Shown here one piece after another: positions 52,138 through 62,261 of a DNA stretch of 64,000 nucleotides; the first letter of the stretch is position 1, and each line of letters opens with the position of its first letter. The stretch spans positions 62,001 through 126,000 of the forward strand of contig CBDBHI010000030.1 of assembly GCA_965205595.1 (NCBI GenBank), read 5' to 3'. The DNA comes from CATQHP01 sp965205595 (GTDB taxonomy: Bacteria; Acidobacteriota; Terriglobia; Bryobacterales; UBA6623). Both the position numbers and the translations under genes were made by a program. The notes beneath the pieces were generated by a model. That model was given only the letters and a program-made list of their open reading frames with translations. It searched no databases and was not told where the DNA came from.

Positions 52138-55100
52138 TCACGGTAGCCGGGTTTTGTAGAGGAAGTCGGAGCCTACTAGGCCGTTTTCGTCTCTCGTCAC
52201 GATGAACGACCACCGACGGTTGGGGGCCCATTCGACGCGGACCACTTGCTGTTGCGCGGAGGAGAGGTCGTAGCTGTAAGTCAGCGTCAAGTCGTTGGTG
52301 ATCTGCTGCTCAGTAGAAATTCGCGCGCTAGGGTTGGCTTTTGGGCCGCCGATTTGTGGGTCTACCTTGAGCCGGCTGACCCCAAAAAACCGCTGCAGTC
52401 GCTGCGAGACCGGACGCGCCAACGTTGACGCCAACACGTTGTTCGCGCCGGTCTGGATGAGCGATTGCTGCTCGACACGTTGGCGCGAGGCGAGCACCGG
52501 GTCGACCGTCGGCGCGCGCCCGACCGCTACTAGGTTGACTAGGTCGTTGAATGGTAACGGCGGATCGGAGCGGTAGCTCAAATTCAGTCTGCGCGCCGGC
52601 CCCGAAAGCACCAACGCCAGGTCCACATCTCGTATACGTGTTTCCAGCTCGACGTTGAGCAGAGGCTCGATGCGGAAGGGGTTCACGAATCGTACGTCAC
52701 CGCGATTCACGTGATAGCGCGTCCCGAACATGTGCAGCGTCCCTTGGGTGATTCCGACGTCACCAAGCAGTGACGGGCTGGCAGCCGTGCCAACGACCTT
52801 TAGGTCGATTTCTGCTTCAACGTTTCTGACTAGAGTCGTGTCAATCGCGAGGTTTGGAATCGAGACGACACTGACATTGAGCTGAACATTTTGCAGGGCC
52901 GATCCGGCGGCCTGGGTGCGCGCGGGCTGGCGGAATGAGGCGAAGAGATCGCCGAATGTCAGGCCCTTTGCTGTCGATAGCCGCGACACGATTACCTCCC
53001 CGTTGAGGATGGTGCGATTGCCAGTCCCCGCAAGGGTTAACTGGCCGTCGAAGACGCTGCTGATGTTGGCGGGATAGCGCATCCGCACGCGCTCGGCCGC
53101 GGCGTGCAGGCGGTACTCCGTGCCGTCTTCACCGAAAATCGTGACGCCCGAAAGACGCAAAGTGCCACCACCCGATGTAGCAGTTAGCTCGTCGATCTTC
53201 ATCTGTCGGCCCGAAAAGTCGACTTGGCCGTTGATGTCGCTCAGCCCGTTGGGAAAGTCCGCGGAGCGCAGCGTGCCGGCGACGATCGCCATCGACCCTT
53301 CGACCGCGATATCGTCTACTGTCCCACCAACTTGAATATTCAGGTTCGACGTGCCGGCGGCGTCGATATTCGGGTCGAAACCCTCGAGCAAGATCAAATT
53401 AAAGCGGCCTTCAACCCCGACGTCGATGGCGCGCTCGCCGGCGAGGGCGATCGTTCCGTCGATCTCGACGTCAGTCCCGCTACCGTTCAGGGTCATCGAA
53501 TCGAGTCGGACCAAATTGTCCTCAAAAGTCCACCGCATGGGGAACAGATTCGAAATCCGATAGCCCGCCGCGGACGACCCGATGCCGGATAGACCGGCCT
53601 CGAATCGATCGACCGTTCCGCTGATTTTGAATTCCTCTGGAGCACCGAGCTCACCGGAGTATTCCGCCTGCCCGTCGATCTGGCCTTCGAGCTTACTGAG
53701 CGGAAGGTCGAGCAACTCGGCAACTGCTTGCGTTCCGAAATTCTTGAATTGAACCGACCCACTGTAGCCGACGTGGCCGACCGGCGTTAGTACCGACTCA
53801 CCACTCGCCTCGCCGTCGAGCATGGCGGCAAGCCACTTGACGTGGATCTCGTCGTCGGCCGTACGAATGTCACCGGTCCACGAGCCCAGTTCCTGACCGT
53901 TGCGCTGCAGTTCGGTAGCCGCCCAACTGCCCGTAAGATTGAGCGAGCGGAATAGCTCTTCCCCGAGCCCCTGTCGGCCTGCTCCCAAAAGATCGAAACG
54001 CACCACGCCGGTGAGCGGAGTCGGCTGTCCACGCATGAAAGCAAACTCTTCGAGCGGCCAGCCGCTGCTGTCGAGCGAGAATTCAAACTCCTTGCTGTCG
54101 GGCGCGAACGCGGCGGTCGCGCGCAGCGTTGCGGCGCCGCGCGTAAGAAGGGCATCTCGGAGCAGAAAACCGTTTTCACCGAAGTCCGCGACAGCCGTCA
54201 GTCGGTCGAAGGGTTCGCCGGCAACCTCGAGTTCGACCATCGCAAGATCGCCGGCTAGTTGCGGCTCAGCCAAGCTACCGGTCGCATCTAAGTTCGCCTG
54301 CAAAGTGCCCACGACTGGAAACTCAAAGCCGACCGCTTCGGCGAGTTTGCCGGCATTCAGTCCTTGGCCAACAACCTTGGCGCTCAGATCGCCTGATGGG
54401 TCGAAGGGAACTCTGCCGCGCACTTCGATCGCGCCCTCGCCGTCCGAAATGCGGGCGGCACGGATGTTCGCTCCAGAGGGCGTGACGCGAGCTTCCGCCG
54501 AGAGGCTTTCCCACGACTGATCGCGAATCGAGAAATCTTGCGCGCTGAGCTTTCCGTCAAACGACAGAGTTTCGGCGGCACGTAGGCTGCCGGTTAGACG
54601 CCCGTCAATGCGAACCTCGCCGGCTGGCCCCAGCGTTGGCGTTTCAATACCTACGCCCAATGAACGCAGAACGGTAACGACTTCGTCGAGTGCTGACAAC
54701 TCTAGCCGAACGTTGAGTGCGGCTCGCGACGCCGCGGTTAACGATCCCGACAGACTGAGTGCGGCGTTCGGCGACTCTAGCCGAATTGCCGGAACATCGA
54801 GCTGCCCCGTAGCGCCGTCGTAGCGCAGTTCGCCGGCACCTTGAATCGGAAAGCGCCCCGGGGTACGAGCAGTTTCGATCTCGAAATTGGCTTGCGCGGC
54901 AAGATCTCTGATGGAAGAGCCGTCGGCCTCGAACTCACCTTGAATCAACCCTTCCCACGGGAGATAACCCGCGCCGGCAATCGTCGCTAAGCGAGAAACC
55001 AAAAAATTTGTTGCCGCGCCGGAGATCGCAACGCGGGGAGTCCCGGAAAGGTCGGAGATCTGAACGTCGCCTGAAACTTCTCCTTCAAGAGCGGTGAGTC

Positions 55101-56127
55101 GGACGTCTGGCAATGCAACCCGAGTTTGGTCGCCGCGGTAGCTTGCCCGGCCGGCGAGTGTGTCTTCCGATCCCGCGACACTGACGCCGGTCGCAGAGAT
55201 CTGTCCGGCGTAGGAGAGGCTCTCAGGCGCGGACTGCCAATCGAGACTGCCGTCCACCTTTAAGCCGCCGGAGAGACTCGGGGCCGACGTGCTTATCGCA
55301 CGGAGCAGTGCGGAGATTCGCGAGTTCACTTGGTAGTCGGCTGTAAGTGTGGGCTGGCGAAGATCGGCGACGGTACCAGTCGCTTCGAGACTGATAGCAT
55401 CGTTAGCGGCATCGAAACGCGTCACGCGAATCGTCGAGGCCCCAAACACCGCGTCGATGGCAAGCGACGTCGGCAGGTTCGCAACGGCGGGAAAATTCCA
55501 ATTGATCTGGCCCACCTCTGCCCGCACTTCGTACTCTGGAATGCCCGGATGAAACGCCGTCGCCAGCGTGACCTCGGATGCCCTCACGCTCGCTTGGTAC
55601 GGACGGCCGTTCCAGTCGAGGGTTCCGTCGGCGATTTGTAGCTGTTTGCTGGCGAGATCGAGCAGAGGCTGAACGGGCGATTGGGCGCTGTCGTCGTCGG
55701 AAGATTGAGTACGCGGCGATGGAACGTTCGTCGACCCGTCGTCGAAAACGATTATCGACGCGCGCGGCTCGATCACATTCAGGTGCTCAAGCGAGATCCG
55801 CCGTCCGATCAACGATTCGATCCGTATTTCGAGTGCAAGACGAGCGATCGACAGCAGCGCTGGGTCTTCGGATGCCTCCGTTCCTCGCAATTCGATACCT
55901 TCGACGATGAAGGTAAGACGATCGCGGCCAAATCGAAAGCGCTCGATTGACGCTGTGCCTCCCGTTGCCAACTCAAGCTCCGCGACAAGGCGTGCACGCA
56001 CGGCCTCGGCGAACCAATCGCTGCGCAGCGTCAACTCGGTCGAGCCGGCGATGATGCAAAGAACGACTAGCGTGAGCGCGCCACGCCGCGCCCAGCGATT
56101 GGCCACTATTGCTCGCAGGCTCGTCAC
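52138..56127 (-). CDS. tamB: TamB-like translocation/assembly protein (DUF490)
   Basis: This is a very long protein (1329 residues) with an N-terminal signal anchor (ALTLVVLCIIAGSTELTLRS). A continuous series of beta-strand repeats of AsmA/TamB type follows, with a C-terminal DUF490-like end (VARPVSQRLQRFFGVSRLKV; then LTLTYSYDLSSAQQQVVRVE). It is expected to span the periplasm and help outer-membrane proteins or lipids reach the outer membrane. The start overlaps the SurA-like gene by four bases, and the BamA/TamA-like gene lies just upstream, so the three form an operon. Confidence 0.88.
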   Translation of the reverse strand: MTSLRAIVANRWARRGALTLVVLCIIAGSTELTLRSDWFAEAVRARLVAELELATGGTASIERFRFGRDRLTFIVEGIELRGTEASEDPALLSIARLALEIRIESLIGRRISLEHLNVIEPRASIIVFDDGSTNVPSPRTQSSDDDSAQSPVQPLLDLASKQLQIADGTLDWNGRPYQASVRASEVTLATAFHPGIPEYEVRAEVGQINWNFPAVANLPTSLAIDAVFGASTIRVTRFDAANDAISLEATGTVADLRQPTLTADYQVNSRISALLRAISTSAPSLSGGLKVDGSLDWQSAPESLSYAGQISATGVSVAGSEDTLAGRASYRGDQTRVALPDVRLTALEGEVSGDVQISDLSGTPRVAISGAATNFLVSRLATIAGAGYLPWEGLIQGEFEADGSSIRDLAAQANFEIETARTPGRFPIQGAGELRYDGATGQLDVPAIRLESPNAALSLSGSLTAASRAALNVRLELSALDEVVTVLRSLGVGIETPTLGPAGEVRIDGRLTGSLRAAETLSFDGKLSAQDFSIRDQSWESLSAEARVTPSGANIRAARISDGEGAIEVRGRVPFDPSGDLSAKVVGQGLNAGKLAEAVGFEFPVVGTLQANLDATGSLAEPQLAGDLAMVELEVAGEPFDRLTAVADFGENGFLLRDALLTRGAATLRATAAFAPDSKEFEFSLDSSGWPLEEFAFMRGQPTPLTGVVRFDLLGAGRQGLGEELFRSLNLTGSWAATELQRNGQELGSWTGDIRTADDEIHVKWLAAMLDGEASGESVLTPVGHVGYSGSVQFKNFGTQAVAELLDLPLSKLEGQIDGQAEYSGELGAPEEFKISGTVDRFEAGLSGIGSSAAGYRISNLFPMRWTFEDNLVRLDSMTLNGSGTDVEIDGTIALAGERAIDVGVEGRFNLILLEGFDPNIDAAGTSNLNIQVGGTVDDIAVEGSMAIVAGTLRSADFPNGLSDINGQVDFSGRQMKIDELTATSGGGTLRLSGVTIFGEDGTEYRLHAAAERVRMRYPANISSVFDGQLTLAGTGNRTILNGEVIVSRLSTAKGLTFGDLFASFRQPARTQAAGSALQNVQLNVSVVSIPNLAIDTTLVRNVEAEIDLKVVGTAASPSLLGDVGITQGTLHMFGTRYHVNRGDVRFVNPFRIEPLLNVELETRIRDVDLALVLSGPARRLNLSYRSDPPLPFNDLVNLVAVGRAPTVDPVLASRQRVEQQSLIQTGANNVLASTLARPVSQRLQRFFGVSRLKVDPQIGGPKANPSARISTEQQITNDLTLTYSYDLSSAQQQVVRVEWAPNRRWSFIVTRDENGLVGSDFLYKTRLP

Positions 56128-56813
56128 TGCGAGCGCCCCAGATCGGAAACGAGAATTTCGACCCGAGTCAGCGCGCGAAGCTCTCGAATACGAACATCGA
56201 GCTGACGATCGGCTTGGAGTTCAACCAAGACCTCTCCGATTCGCTCGGCAACTTCGTCCAACGGCTCAGGCGTCGCGCCCAACAGTTCTTGTTGGCGGCG
56301 ATAGACCGTCTGGTAGTAGTCTGCGATTTCTGCATCCGTCGCATCGAGTCCGGTTTTAAACCGAAACGCGACATAACGCTCAAAACTGATTTGCTCCGAA
56401 ACGAAGTCCTGGCACTCTTGCTCCAACAGGCCGTAGTGAAGAAGCGACGCCTGGAGGTCTCGTCCGCCGGCAAATCGCATACCTCGGTATTCGCGCATGC
56501 GTGCGTCAACCGCCGCGGGATCGGCGAGCAGAAAATCGGCGAGATCGAGATCTTGGCGGATGAGCCGCCGCTCAATCAGGCGCTTCAGCGCCGCGTTGCG
56601 ATTGGCGGGCGACTGGTCGACCTCAATCAGATTGAAGAGCGCCTCGAGCCGCAGTTCGCGCGCGATCTCCGAATGTGTCACGGCCTTTGAGCCCACGACC
56701 GCAGCGACCCCGTCGATCATTTCGGCGACGACAGCGCTCGACGATAGCAGTATCGCGGCCGCTATCACCATGGGCCAGCGCAGTTGACTCGGGCTATGAA
56801 TTTCCGATTGCAT
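56124..56813 (-). CDS. SurA-like periplasmic chaperone without PPIase domain
   Basis: This 229-residue protein has a signal peptide (PMVIAAAILLSSSAVVAEMI). The SurA-N-type core follows: MIDGVAAVVGSKAVTHSEIA, LKRLIERRLIRQDLDLADFL, and the family-like C-terminal helix. No parvulin domain is present, and the length is half that of E. coli SurA. It starts right after the BamA-like gene and overlaps tamB by four bases, so it should act in outer-membrane protein assembly. Confidence 0.8.
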   Translation of the reverse strand: MQSEIHSPSQLRWPMVIAAAILLSSSAVVAEMIDGVAAVVGSKAVTHSEIARELRLEALFNLIEVDQSPANRNAALKRLIERRLIRQDLDLADFLLADPAAVDARMREYRGMRFAGGRDLQASLLHYGLLEQECQDFVSEQISFERYVAFRFKTGLDATDAEIADYYQTVYRRQQELLGATPEPLDEVAERIGEVLVELQADRQLDVRIRELRALTRVEILVSDLGRSQ

Positions 56814-56814
56814 T

Positions 56815-59781
56815 CTAGAATGTTTGCCCCAGCGAAAAATGGAACTGCAACGAATTGATGCGCTGCTCTCGGAAGGTGCCGGTGCCCGCGAGAAGTTCTG
56901 CGCGGGTACCGTCGAAGCCTACGAATCGAGGCGGGTTCACACTGTACGCCAGGTCTAAGCGGACCGGACCGATAGGCGTCCGGTAGCGGACACCGAAGCC
57001 GACCGCGTGGACCATGTAGTCGAAATCGAACTCCTTGACGCCGTCCTCAACGACGCGAACACCCTGATCTCCTCGAAAGCTAATGCGCCCTGGCCGTGAG
57101 TAGACGTTGCCTGCATCATGAAAAAGCACGCCGCCAATATTGACCCCGAATAGTGGGAAGCGGAGTTCGACGCTATTGAGAAACTGTGAGCCGCCGCCGA
57201 TTGGAAACCCAGTCGCCGGGTCGCGCGGACCCGATTGGTTAAACGGAAATCCACGATGTGAGTTTGCGCCTCCGGCAAAATAGCGCTCTGATATTGGGAT
57301 ACGGGGATCCGGCCGCACCCCGAATGTTCCGCTTGCCACCCCGTCGAGGTCTGTATTGGCCCACGGAATGTTCATGCCTAGCTGGACGGTGCGAGCGAGA
57401 ACAACTCGCCGGCTTAGGCGGTGATACGTGCTGTTCTGTAAGAGGGCGCGAAAGAAATCGGGCTGCGAGCCCCATAACCCTGAGGCCAAGCTCACGTCGA
57501 GTGTGTTGTACACCCCCTCGGTGGAATCGGTTGGATCGTCACGGCGGTCTTCGATATACGTTGCCGAGAACAGCCCGACGCGCACGGGCTGCGAGATCAG
57601 CGGAACTAGCAAAGGCTGGATATTTAGAGTGTTTTCGTCGATCGCGGTTCGTCGATAAGCGTAACGATAGAGCACGGTGATGGCGCGGTTGAGCTGCTGC
57701 GTAAATTGCAGCGCTCCTTCGAGTCGGCGGCCCGTGAAGGTGTTGACGTTTCGCGAAGTATCGAGCAAACCGCTGATCGTCAGACCCCAGCGGTCGGAAT
57801 CGAACCAACGAGGCGCCTCGTAGGTGAAGAGGCCGCGTTGCTGGATCGCCGAAAGCCGCGTCCGAAAGCCCATCGTGTGGGCTTTACCTAAGACGTTGAG
57901 ACGCGTCACCTCGACTGTCACGCGGGGGCTGAAGCTCGCCTCGCCGACCGGGTTCGTAAGTTCGGCGGTATTGCTGCCAATGCGGGCAAACTCGGCGCCG
58001 CCACCAAAACCCAGCGCCCACCGACGCGCCTCTTCGACCTGCAGAAGCACGTTTTTCGCATCTTCGACACCATCTGGGTTTTGGAGCGCGACATTGACCT
58101 TAGAGAAGACCCCTAGGTCGTAGAGGTTGCGCTGGGTTTCGAACATCTCCGATTGCGAAAGAGGACTATCTGGTACCAGTGCGACGCGCCGCTCGACGAC
58201 CTCGGGTCGTGTGCGCCGTACCCCGGCGATGATGGGTTTCCGAAGCCGTATCGATTCACCTTCAGCGACGTCATAGAAGATGGTCACGCGGTAAGGATCG
58301 CTGGTCGGTTCCACGCGCCAGTCAAATGTCGCATTCTGAAATCCCGCGTTGTAGTACTCCGCCAATATCAGATCGCGATCGGTAGCGATATTCGCGGAAC
58401 TGTAGGACTGATGCGGCGCCGACGCGAATTCGAATAGTAGTTCGCTCGCCGGGAAATTTTCTAGACCCGATGTTGTAAGTCCATCGACAATCGTGGGGAA
58501 CCCCTCATTGATGTCGACGAACACCGTCAGATGACCGGTCTCACCTTCGGTCCGTTCGGCGATGCGGCCGGTGACCTCAACCTCGTGAAAGCCGTTTGAA
58601 ATGTATAGGTTTTTGATGGCGGAAAGGTCGTTAGCGAGCAGAGACTCGTTAAAGCGTCCGCGACGCAACTGGAAGCCCGCCTCTTCGATTCCCATACGCT
58701 CGCGGATCGTTTCCAAATCGAAAAAGTAGTTTCCGCTGATATCGACACGTTGCAGGCTCTGCTCGCGTCCACGCTCGATGCGGTAAACGATAAGCGCTTC
58801 GTCGTCGGTCGATCGCTCGACATCGAAATCGACCGCGGCGTTAAAGTAACCCTTGGTCTGGAAGTAATTGATTAGGTTGGTGCGTCCCTCGGCGAGCAGG
58901 TCATCGTCGATTACGCCTTCCTCAAAAACTGGCAAGTAGCGGCGAAGCTTACCTTCCGAGAGCTTGTCACCCTCGATCCGCACGACGATCTTTGGCCCGA
59001 GATCGATCCGCACGACCATTGTGAGAGTATTTTCCGCGGCGCTGAATTCAGGCGTTTGGACTCTTACGTCGACTTGCCAGTAGTTTTGTTTTTGGAAGTG
59101 TTTTTTGAGCTTAAAAATGCCATCCTGCAGCCGGTCGTAGCGGTAAGGCGAGCCTCGTTTCCAGCGCGAGATCGAGCGAATTTGCTCCTCATTCAAAGGC
59201 GGGTTTTCGCCCGCAACGAGCAGTCCGCCGATTGCCGCGCGTTCTCCGGGGTCAACTACGAACGTGATATTGACTTGTTGGTTTTCTGGGTCTTCGACGA
59301 TTGATGACTCAACCCTTGACCGGCGAAACCCGGAGTCCTCAAGTAGCCGCCGAATTGCCTGCCCGGCGAGCCCGAGATTTTCGGGCGTGTACAATTCGCC
59401 CAGTTCGAAGTTCGTCGCGTTGACGAGCTGACTTTCCGACGGCTGCCGCGGCACACCCAAGACACGAACGTCTCCGATAAACCATGACGGCTTGGTGAAA
59501 AACGTCAGCGCAACACCATCGTTTTGCAGTTGCGCATCGACCTGAATATCGGCGTAACGGCCCGTATCAAAGAGCCGTTCAATCGAGGCGCGCAATGCGG
59601 CCGGAGCAAGTGCATCGCCGACACGTAATTGGAGAATCTTGTCGAGAGCCGAAGCTGTGAACGGCTGCGTGGGGGGGGCAAAACTGATTTCGACAACTGA
59701 TAAGCCCGAGAAATCAGAGCCAAAAATGGCCGAGCCCGACAGCCCGGCGAGCGCCAGGCAGGTCCATAGTCTCAAACGCAC
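56815..59781 (-). CDS. BamA/TamA-family outer-membrane assembly protein
   Basis: This 988-residue protein has a signal peptide (CLALAGLSGSAIFG). Several POTRA domains span residues about 25-560, with GERAAIGGLLVAGENPPLNE and VDINEGFPTIVDGLTTSG elements. A C-terminal Omp85 barrel has GGGAEFARIGSNTAELTN, RYFAGGANSHRGFPFNQSGP (the conserved RGF motif), and an FSLGQTF end with terminal Phe. The number of POTRA-like units (six or more) is above the five of BamA. With SurA-like and TamB-like genes downstream, TamA is as likely as BamA. Confidence 0.9.
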   Translation of the reverse strand: MRLRLWTCLALAGLSGSAIFGSDFSGLSVVEISFAPPTQPFTASALDKILQLRVGDALAPAALRASIERLFDTGRYADIQVDAQLQNDGVALTFFTKPSWFIGDVRVLGVPRQPSESQLVNATNFELGELYTPENLGLAGQAIRRLLEDSGFRRSRVESSIVEDPENQQVNITFVVDPGERAAIGGLLVAGENPPLNEEQIRSISRWKRGSPYRYDRLQDGIFKLKKHFQKQNYWQVDVRVQTPEFSAAENTLTMVVRIDLGPKIVVRIEGDKLSEGKLRRYLPVFEEGVIDDDLLAEGRTNLINYFQTKGYFNAAVDFDVERSTDDEALIVYRIERGREQSLQRVDISGNYFFDLETIRERMGIEEAGFQLRRGRFNESLLANDLSAIKNLYISNGFHEVEVTGRIAERTEGETGHLTVFVDINEGFPTIVDGLTTSGLENFPASELLFEFASAPHQSYSSANIATDRDLILAEYYNAGFQNATFDWRVEPTSDPYRVTIFYDVAEGESIRLRKPIIAGVRRTRPEVVERRVALVPDSPLSQSEMFETQRNLYDLGVFSKVNVALQNPDGVEDAKNVLLQVEEARRWALGFGGGAEFARIGSNTAELTNPVGEASFSPRVTVEVTRLNVLGKAHTMGFRTRLSAIQQRGLFTYEAPRWFDSDRWGLTISGLLDTSRNVNTFTGRRLEGALQFTQQLNRAITVLYRYAYRRTAIDENTLNIQPLLVPLISQPVRVGLFSATYIEDRRDDPTDSTEGVYNTLDVSLASGLWGSQPDFFRALLQNSTYHRLSRRVVLARTVQLGMNIPWANTDLDGVASGTFGVRPDPRIPISERYFAGGANSHRGFPFNQSGPRDPATGFPIGGGSQFLNSVELRFPLFGVNIGGVLFHDAGNVYSRPGRISFRGDQGVRVVEDGVKEFDFDYMVHAVGFGVRYRTPIGPVRLDLAYSVNPPRFVGFDGTRAELLAGTGTFREQRINSLQFHFSLGQTF

Positions 59782-59892
59782 CGTGTACCCGAAATTATAG
59801 GACGGGGAGCCTGCCCGGCGACGTTACGTCAGTTTTCGCGGCGGGCGGGTGGTAGCGTCGCTGATAGGATCAAATCGTCCCTTCCCAAAAAG

Positions 59893-60915
59893 ATGAACGA
59901 AGCACAACGCGAACGATTCTCTCGCCAGCTCGTTTTGCCGGAAATCGGTAGCGAGGGTCAGGAGCGATTGCTCGCCTCGCGTGTCGTCGTTGTTGGCTGT
60001 GGAGCCCTCGGGACGGTACACGCAAATCTACTCGCTCGCGCCGGCGTCGGCGAACTGGTCCTCATCGACCGCGACTACGTCGAAACCAGCAACCTGCAGC
60101 GCCAGTGGCTGTTTGACGAAGTGGACGTTGAAAACGCGATGCCCAAGGCGGCCGCCGCCGCGGAGCATTTGCGGAGAGCCAATTCCGGCTGTCGAATTCA
60201 CGCCGAAGTGAAGGATCTAACTGCTCGAAACGCTGAAGCTCTACTGACACCGGCCGAAGTGATCATCGACGGGACGGATAACTTTGCGGCGCGCTATCTG
60301 ATCAACGATGTGGCTGTCAAAACGGGCACGCCGTGGATCTATGGTGCAGCGGTCGGAACGCACGGCTCCGTGATGCCGGTAGTCCCCGGGGAAACAGCAT
60401 GCCTATCGTGCATATTTCCGGAGGCGCCGAGCACGCGGCAGCCGACTTGCGAAACGGCGGGTGTTCTCAACACTGTCACGTCAACAATCGCTTCAATGCA
60501 GGTCACCGAGGCGTTGAAGATTATCTGCGGACGCACCGAAAAGCTTCTCCGAAGGCTTTGCTCGATCGATTTATGGAGCGGCGATCGCGGATCGATCAGC
60601 GCCGAGCATGTGGATCCCGACTGCCCGACCTGTGGACGCCGTCAGTTCAAGCATTTGGACGATCTTAGACGAGGGTCCGCGTCGCTTTGCGGCAGAAACG
60701 GCGTTCAGATCAGTGCGTCGGATCGCGAAATCGACTTGAGCGAATTGTCGAAACAGCTTGATCGACTGGGTCAAGTGAAATCCAACCCGTATGCATTGCG
60801 GTTCTCGTCGCCGCCGCATGAGTTGACGATATTCCCCGATGGGCGGGCAATAATCAAAGGCACCGAAGACTTGGCAGTTGCGCGAAGTCTCTATGCGCGA
60901 TACGTGGGCAATTAA
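59893..60915 (+). CDS. ThiF/MoeB-family sulfur-carrier adenylyltransferase
   Basis: This 340-residue E1-like protein begins MNEAQRERFSRQLVLPEIGS. The ATP loop is VVVGCGALGTVHANLLARAG, and LVLIDRDYVETSNLQRQWLF is the typical continuation. Zinc Cys pairs are ACLSCIFPE and CPTCGRR. The C-terminal ~60 residues (HELTIFPDGRAIIKGTEDLA) are the extra domain of ThiF-type enzymes. It activates ThiS or MoaD for thiamine or molybdopterin sulfur transfer. No partner gene is adjacent. Confidence 0.9.
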   Translation: MNEAQRERFSRQLVLPEIGSEGQERLLASRVVVVGCGALGTVHANLLARAGVGELVLIDRDYVETSNLQRQWLFDEVDVENAMPKAAAAAEHLRRANSGCRIHAEVKDLTARNAEALLTPAEVIIDGTDNFAARYLINDVAVKTGTPWIYGAAVGTHGSVMPVVPGETACLSCIFPEAPSTRQPTCETAGVLNTVTSTIASMQVTEALKIICGRTEKLLRRLCSIDLWSGDRGSISAEHVDPDCPTCGRRQFKHLDDLRRGSASLCGRNGVQISASDREIDLSELSKQLDRLGQVKSNPYALRFSSPPHELTIFPDGRAIIKGTEDLAVARSLYARYVGN

Positions 60916-60936
60916 ACGAGTCGCGGGCCGAGGGTG

Positions 60937-62202
60937 TTAGGCTTCGGCCTCGAAGCGCATTTCTTTAAGTTCTAGCTCGGGCGTTGTAAGCTCGGCGGTT
61001 GTGCTGTCACTCAGCTCCAGCTCGTCGATTTTTTCAAAGCGGCTTGAAATTTTCTTGGCGGACGTTTGCACGTCGTCGACGTCTCTGCCGGCTTGGCGAA
61101 TGTGGGTCGATAGGTTGTCCATACGCTTGCCAAAGCGCTCGAAGTCCTTGGCGAGCATCCGCAGGTGCTCTTGAATCTTGACGACCTCTTTGCGGGTGGC
61201 GGCGTCTTTCATGACCGAGCGGGCAGTGGTCAAGACGGCCATCAACGTGGTCGGCGAGGTTAGCCAAACGCGCAACCTTTGCGCGCGTTCTACTAGCTCG
61301 GGGTGCGCCGAGTGGATTTCGGCGAAGACAGCCTCCGCCGGTATGAAAAGCACGGCGCCGTCGGCGGTTTCTCCCGGCAAGATGTATTTCGAAGCAACAT
61401 CGTCGATGTGAATCTGAACGTCGCGGGCGAAATCGCGAGTCGCCTGCTTTCGTGTCTCATCGGGCAGTGAGGAGTCCACCTTGCGGCGATAATTTTCGAG
61501 TGGAAATTTCGAGTCGATGGGGACGTTGCCAGTGGGCTCGGGCAGGAACAGCATGCAGTCCACTCGCTTGCCGTTCGAGAGGCTAAACTGCATCTGGAAG
61601 CTCGCCGGCGGCAGCACGTTGGAGATCAGCGCTTCGAGTTGTACCTCGCCAAAAGTTCCTCGCGAGGTTCGATCGGCCAATACTTCCTGCAAGCTGACAA
61701 CATTCGTCGACAACTCCGTAATTTTTTTCTGCGCCTGATCGATCAACGTTAGACGCTTTACGACGTTGGTAAACGTCGAGTTTGTCTTGTCAAATCCCTC
61801 GGACAAGCGCTTGTCGACTTGCCCTGTGATCGCGAGCAGGCGCTTGTCGGTGGCCTCCGACAGGGCTTTCATTCGCTCGGCCAGGTCTTCGGTTGAACGC
61901 TTGAGTTGGTCGGCCACCTGGCGCTGTACACGTTCGGAAATTTCGGCCTGGCGTTGCTCGACTCCCACCCGGAGTTCTTGAATTTTCTCGAGTTGCTTGG
62001 CTTGTGCCGCCGAGACTTGGCCGGTGAGGTGATCACCGCGTTTGCCCTGCTCGTCGAGCCGTGCATCGATCTTCTCGAGCGATCTCTCAACGTGTCGGCG
62101 GCCGTCTCGGGTTCGCGACGCCGTCATGAGCTGTAGGGCAATTACCGCCAGAAGGGCGAGCGCAATTGCAGCCGGCATTGTTCCATCGGAAACGTCCACC
62201 AC
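60937..62202 (-). CDS. rmuC: RmuC-family DNA recombination protein
   Basis: This 421-residue protein has an N-terminal membrane helix (AIALALLAVIALQLMTASRT), a long coiled coil (about 30-170) and a nuclease-like C-terminal domain. The domain includes NVLPPASFQMQFSLSNGKRV, DCMLFLPEPTGNVPIDSKFP and ENYRRKVDSSLPDETRKQA. RmuC limits inversions by short inverted repeats in E. coli, which is notable in a region full of inverted repeats. It is convergent with the ThiF/MoeB gene. Confidence 0.92.
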   Translation of the reverse strand: MVDVSDGTMPAAIALALLAVIALQLMTASRTRDGRRHVERSLEKIDARLDEQGKRGDHLTGQVSAAQAKQLEKIQELRVGVEQRQAEISERVQRQVADQLKRSTEDLAERMKALSEATDKRLLAITGQVDKRLSEGFDKTNSTFTNVVKRLTLIDQAQKKITELSTNVVSLQEVLADRTSRGTFGEVQLEALISNVLPPASFQMQFSLSNGKRVDCMLFLPEPTGNVPIDSKFPLENYRRKVDSSLPDETRKQATRDFARDVQIHIDDVASKYILPGETADGAVLFIPAEAVFAEIHSAHPELVERAQRLRVWLTSPTTLMAVLTTARSVMKDAATRKEVVKIQEHLRMLAKDFERFGKRMDNLSTHIRQAGRDVDDVQTSAKKISSRFEKIDELELSDSTTAELTTPELELKEMRFEAEA

Positions 62203-62261
62203 CGGAGGATATCACGTGGGGCGAACAACTAGCGAAGACGCTCGATTGTTGGAGTCGGCGG

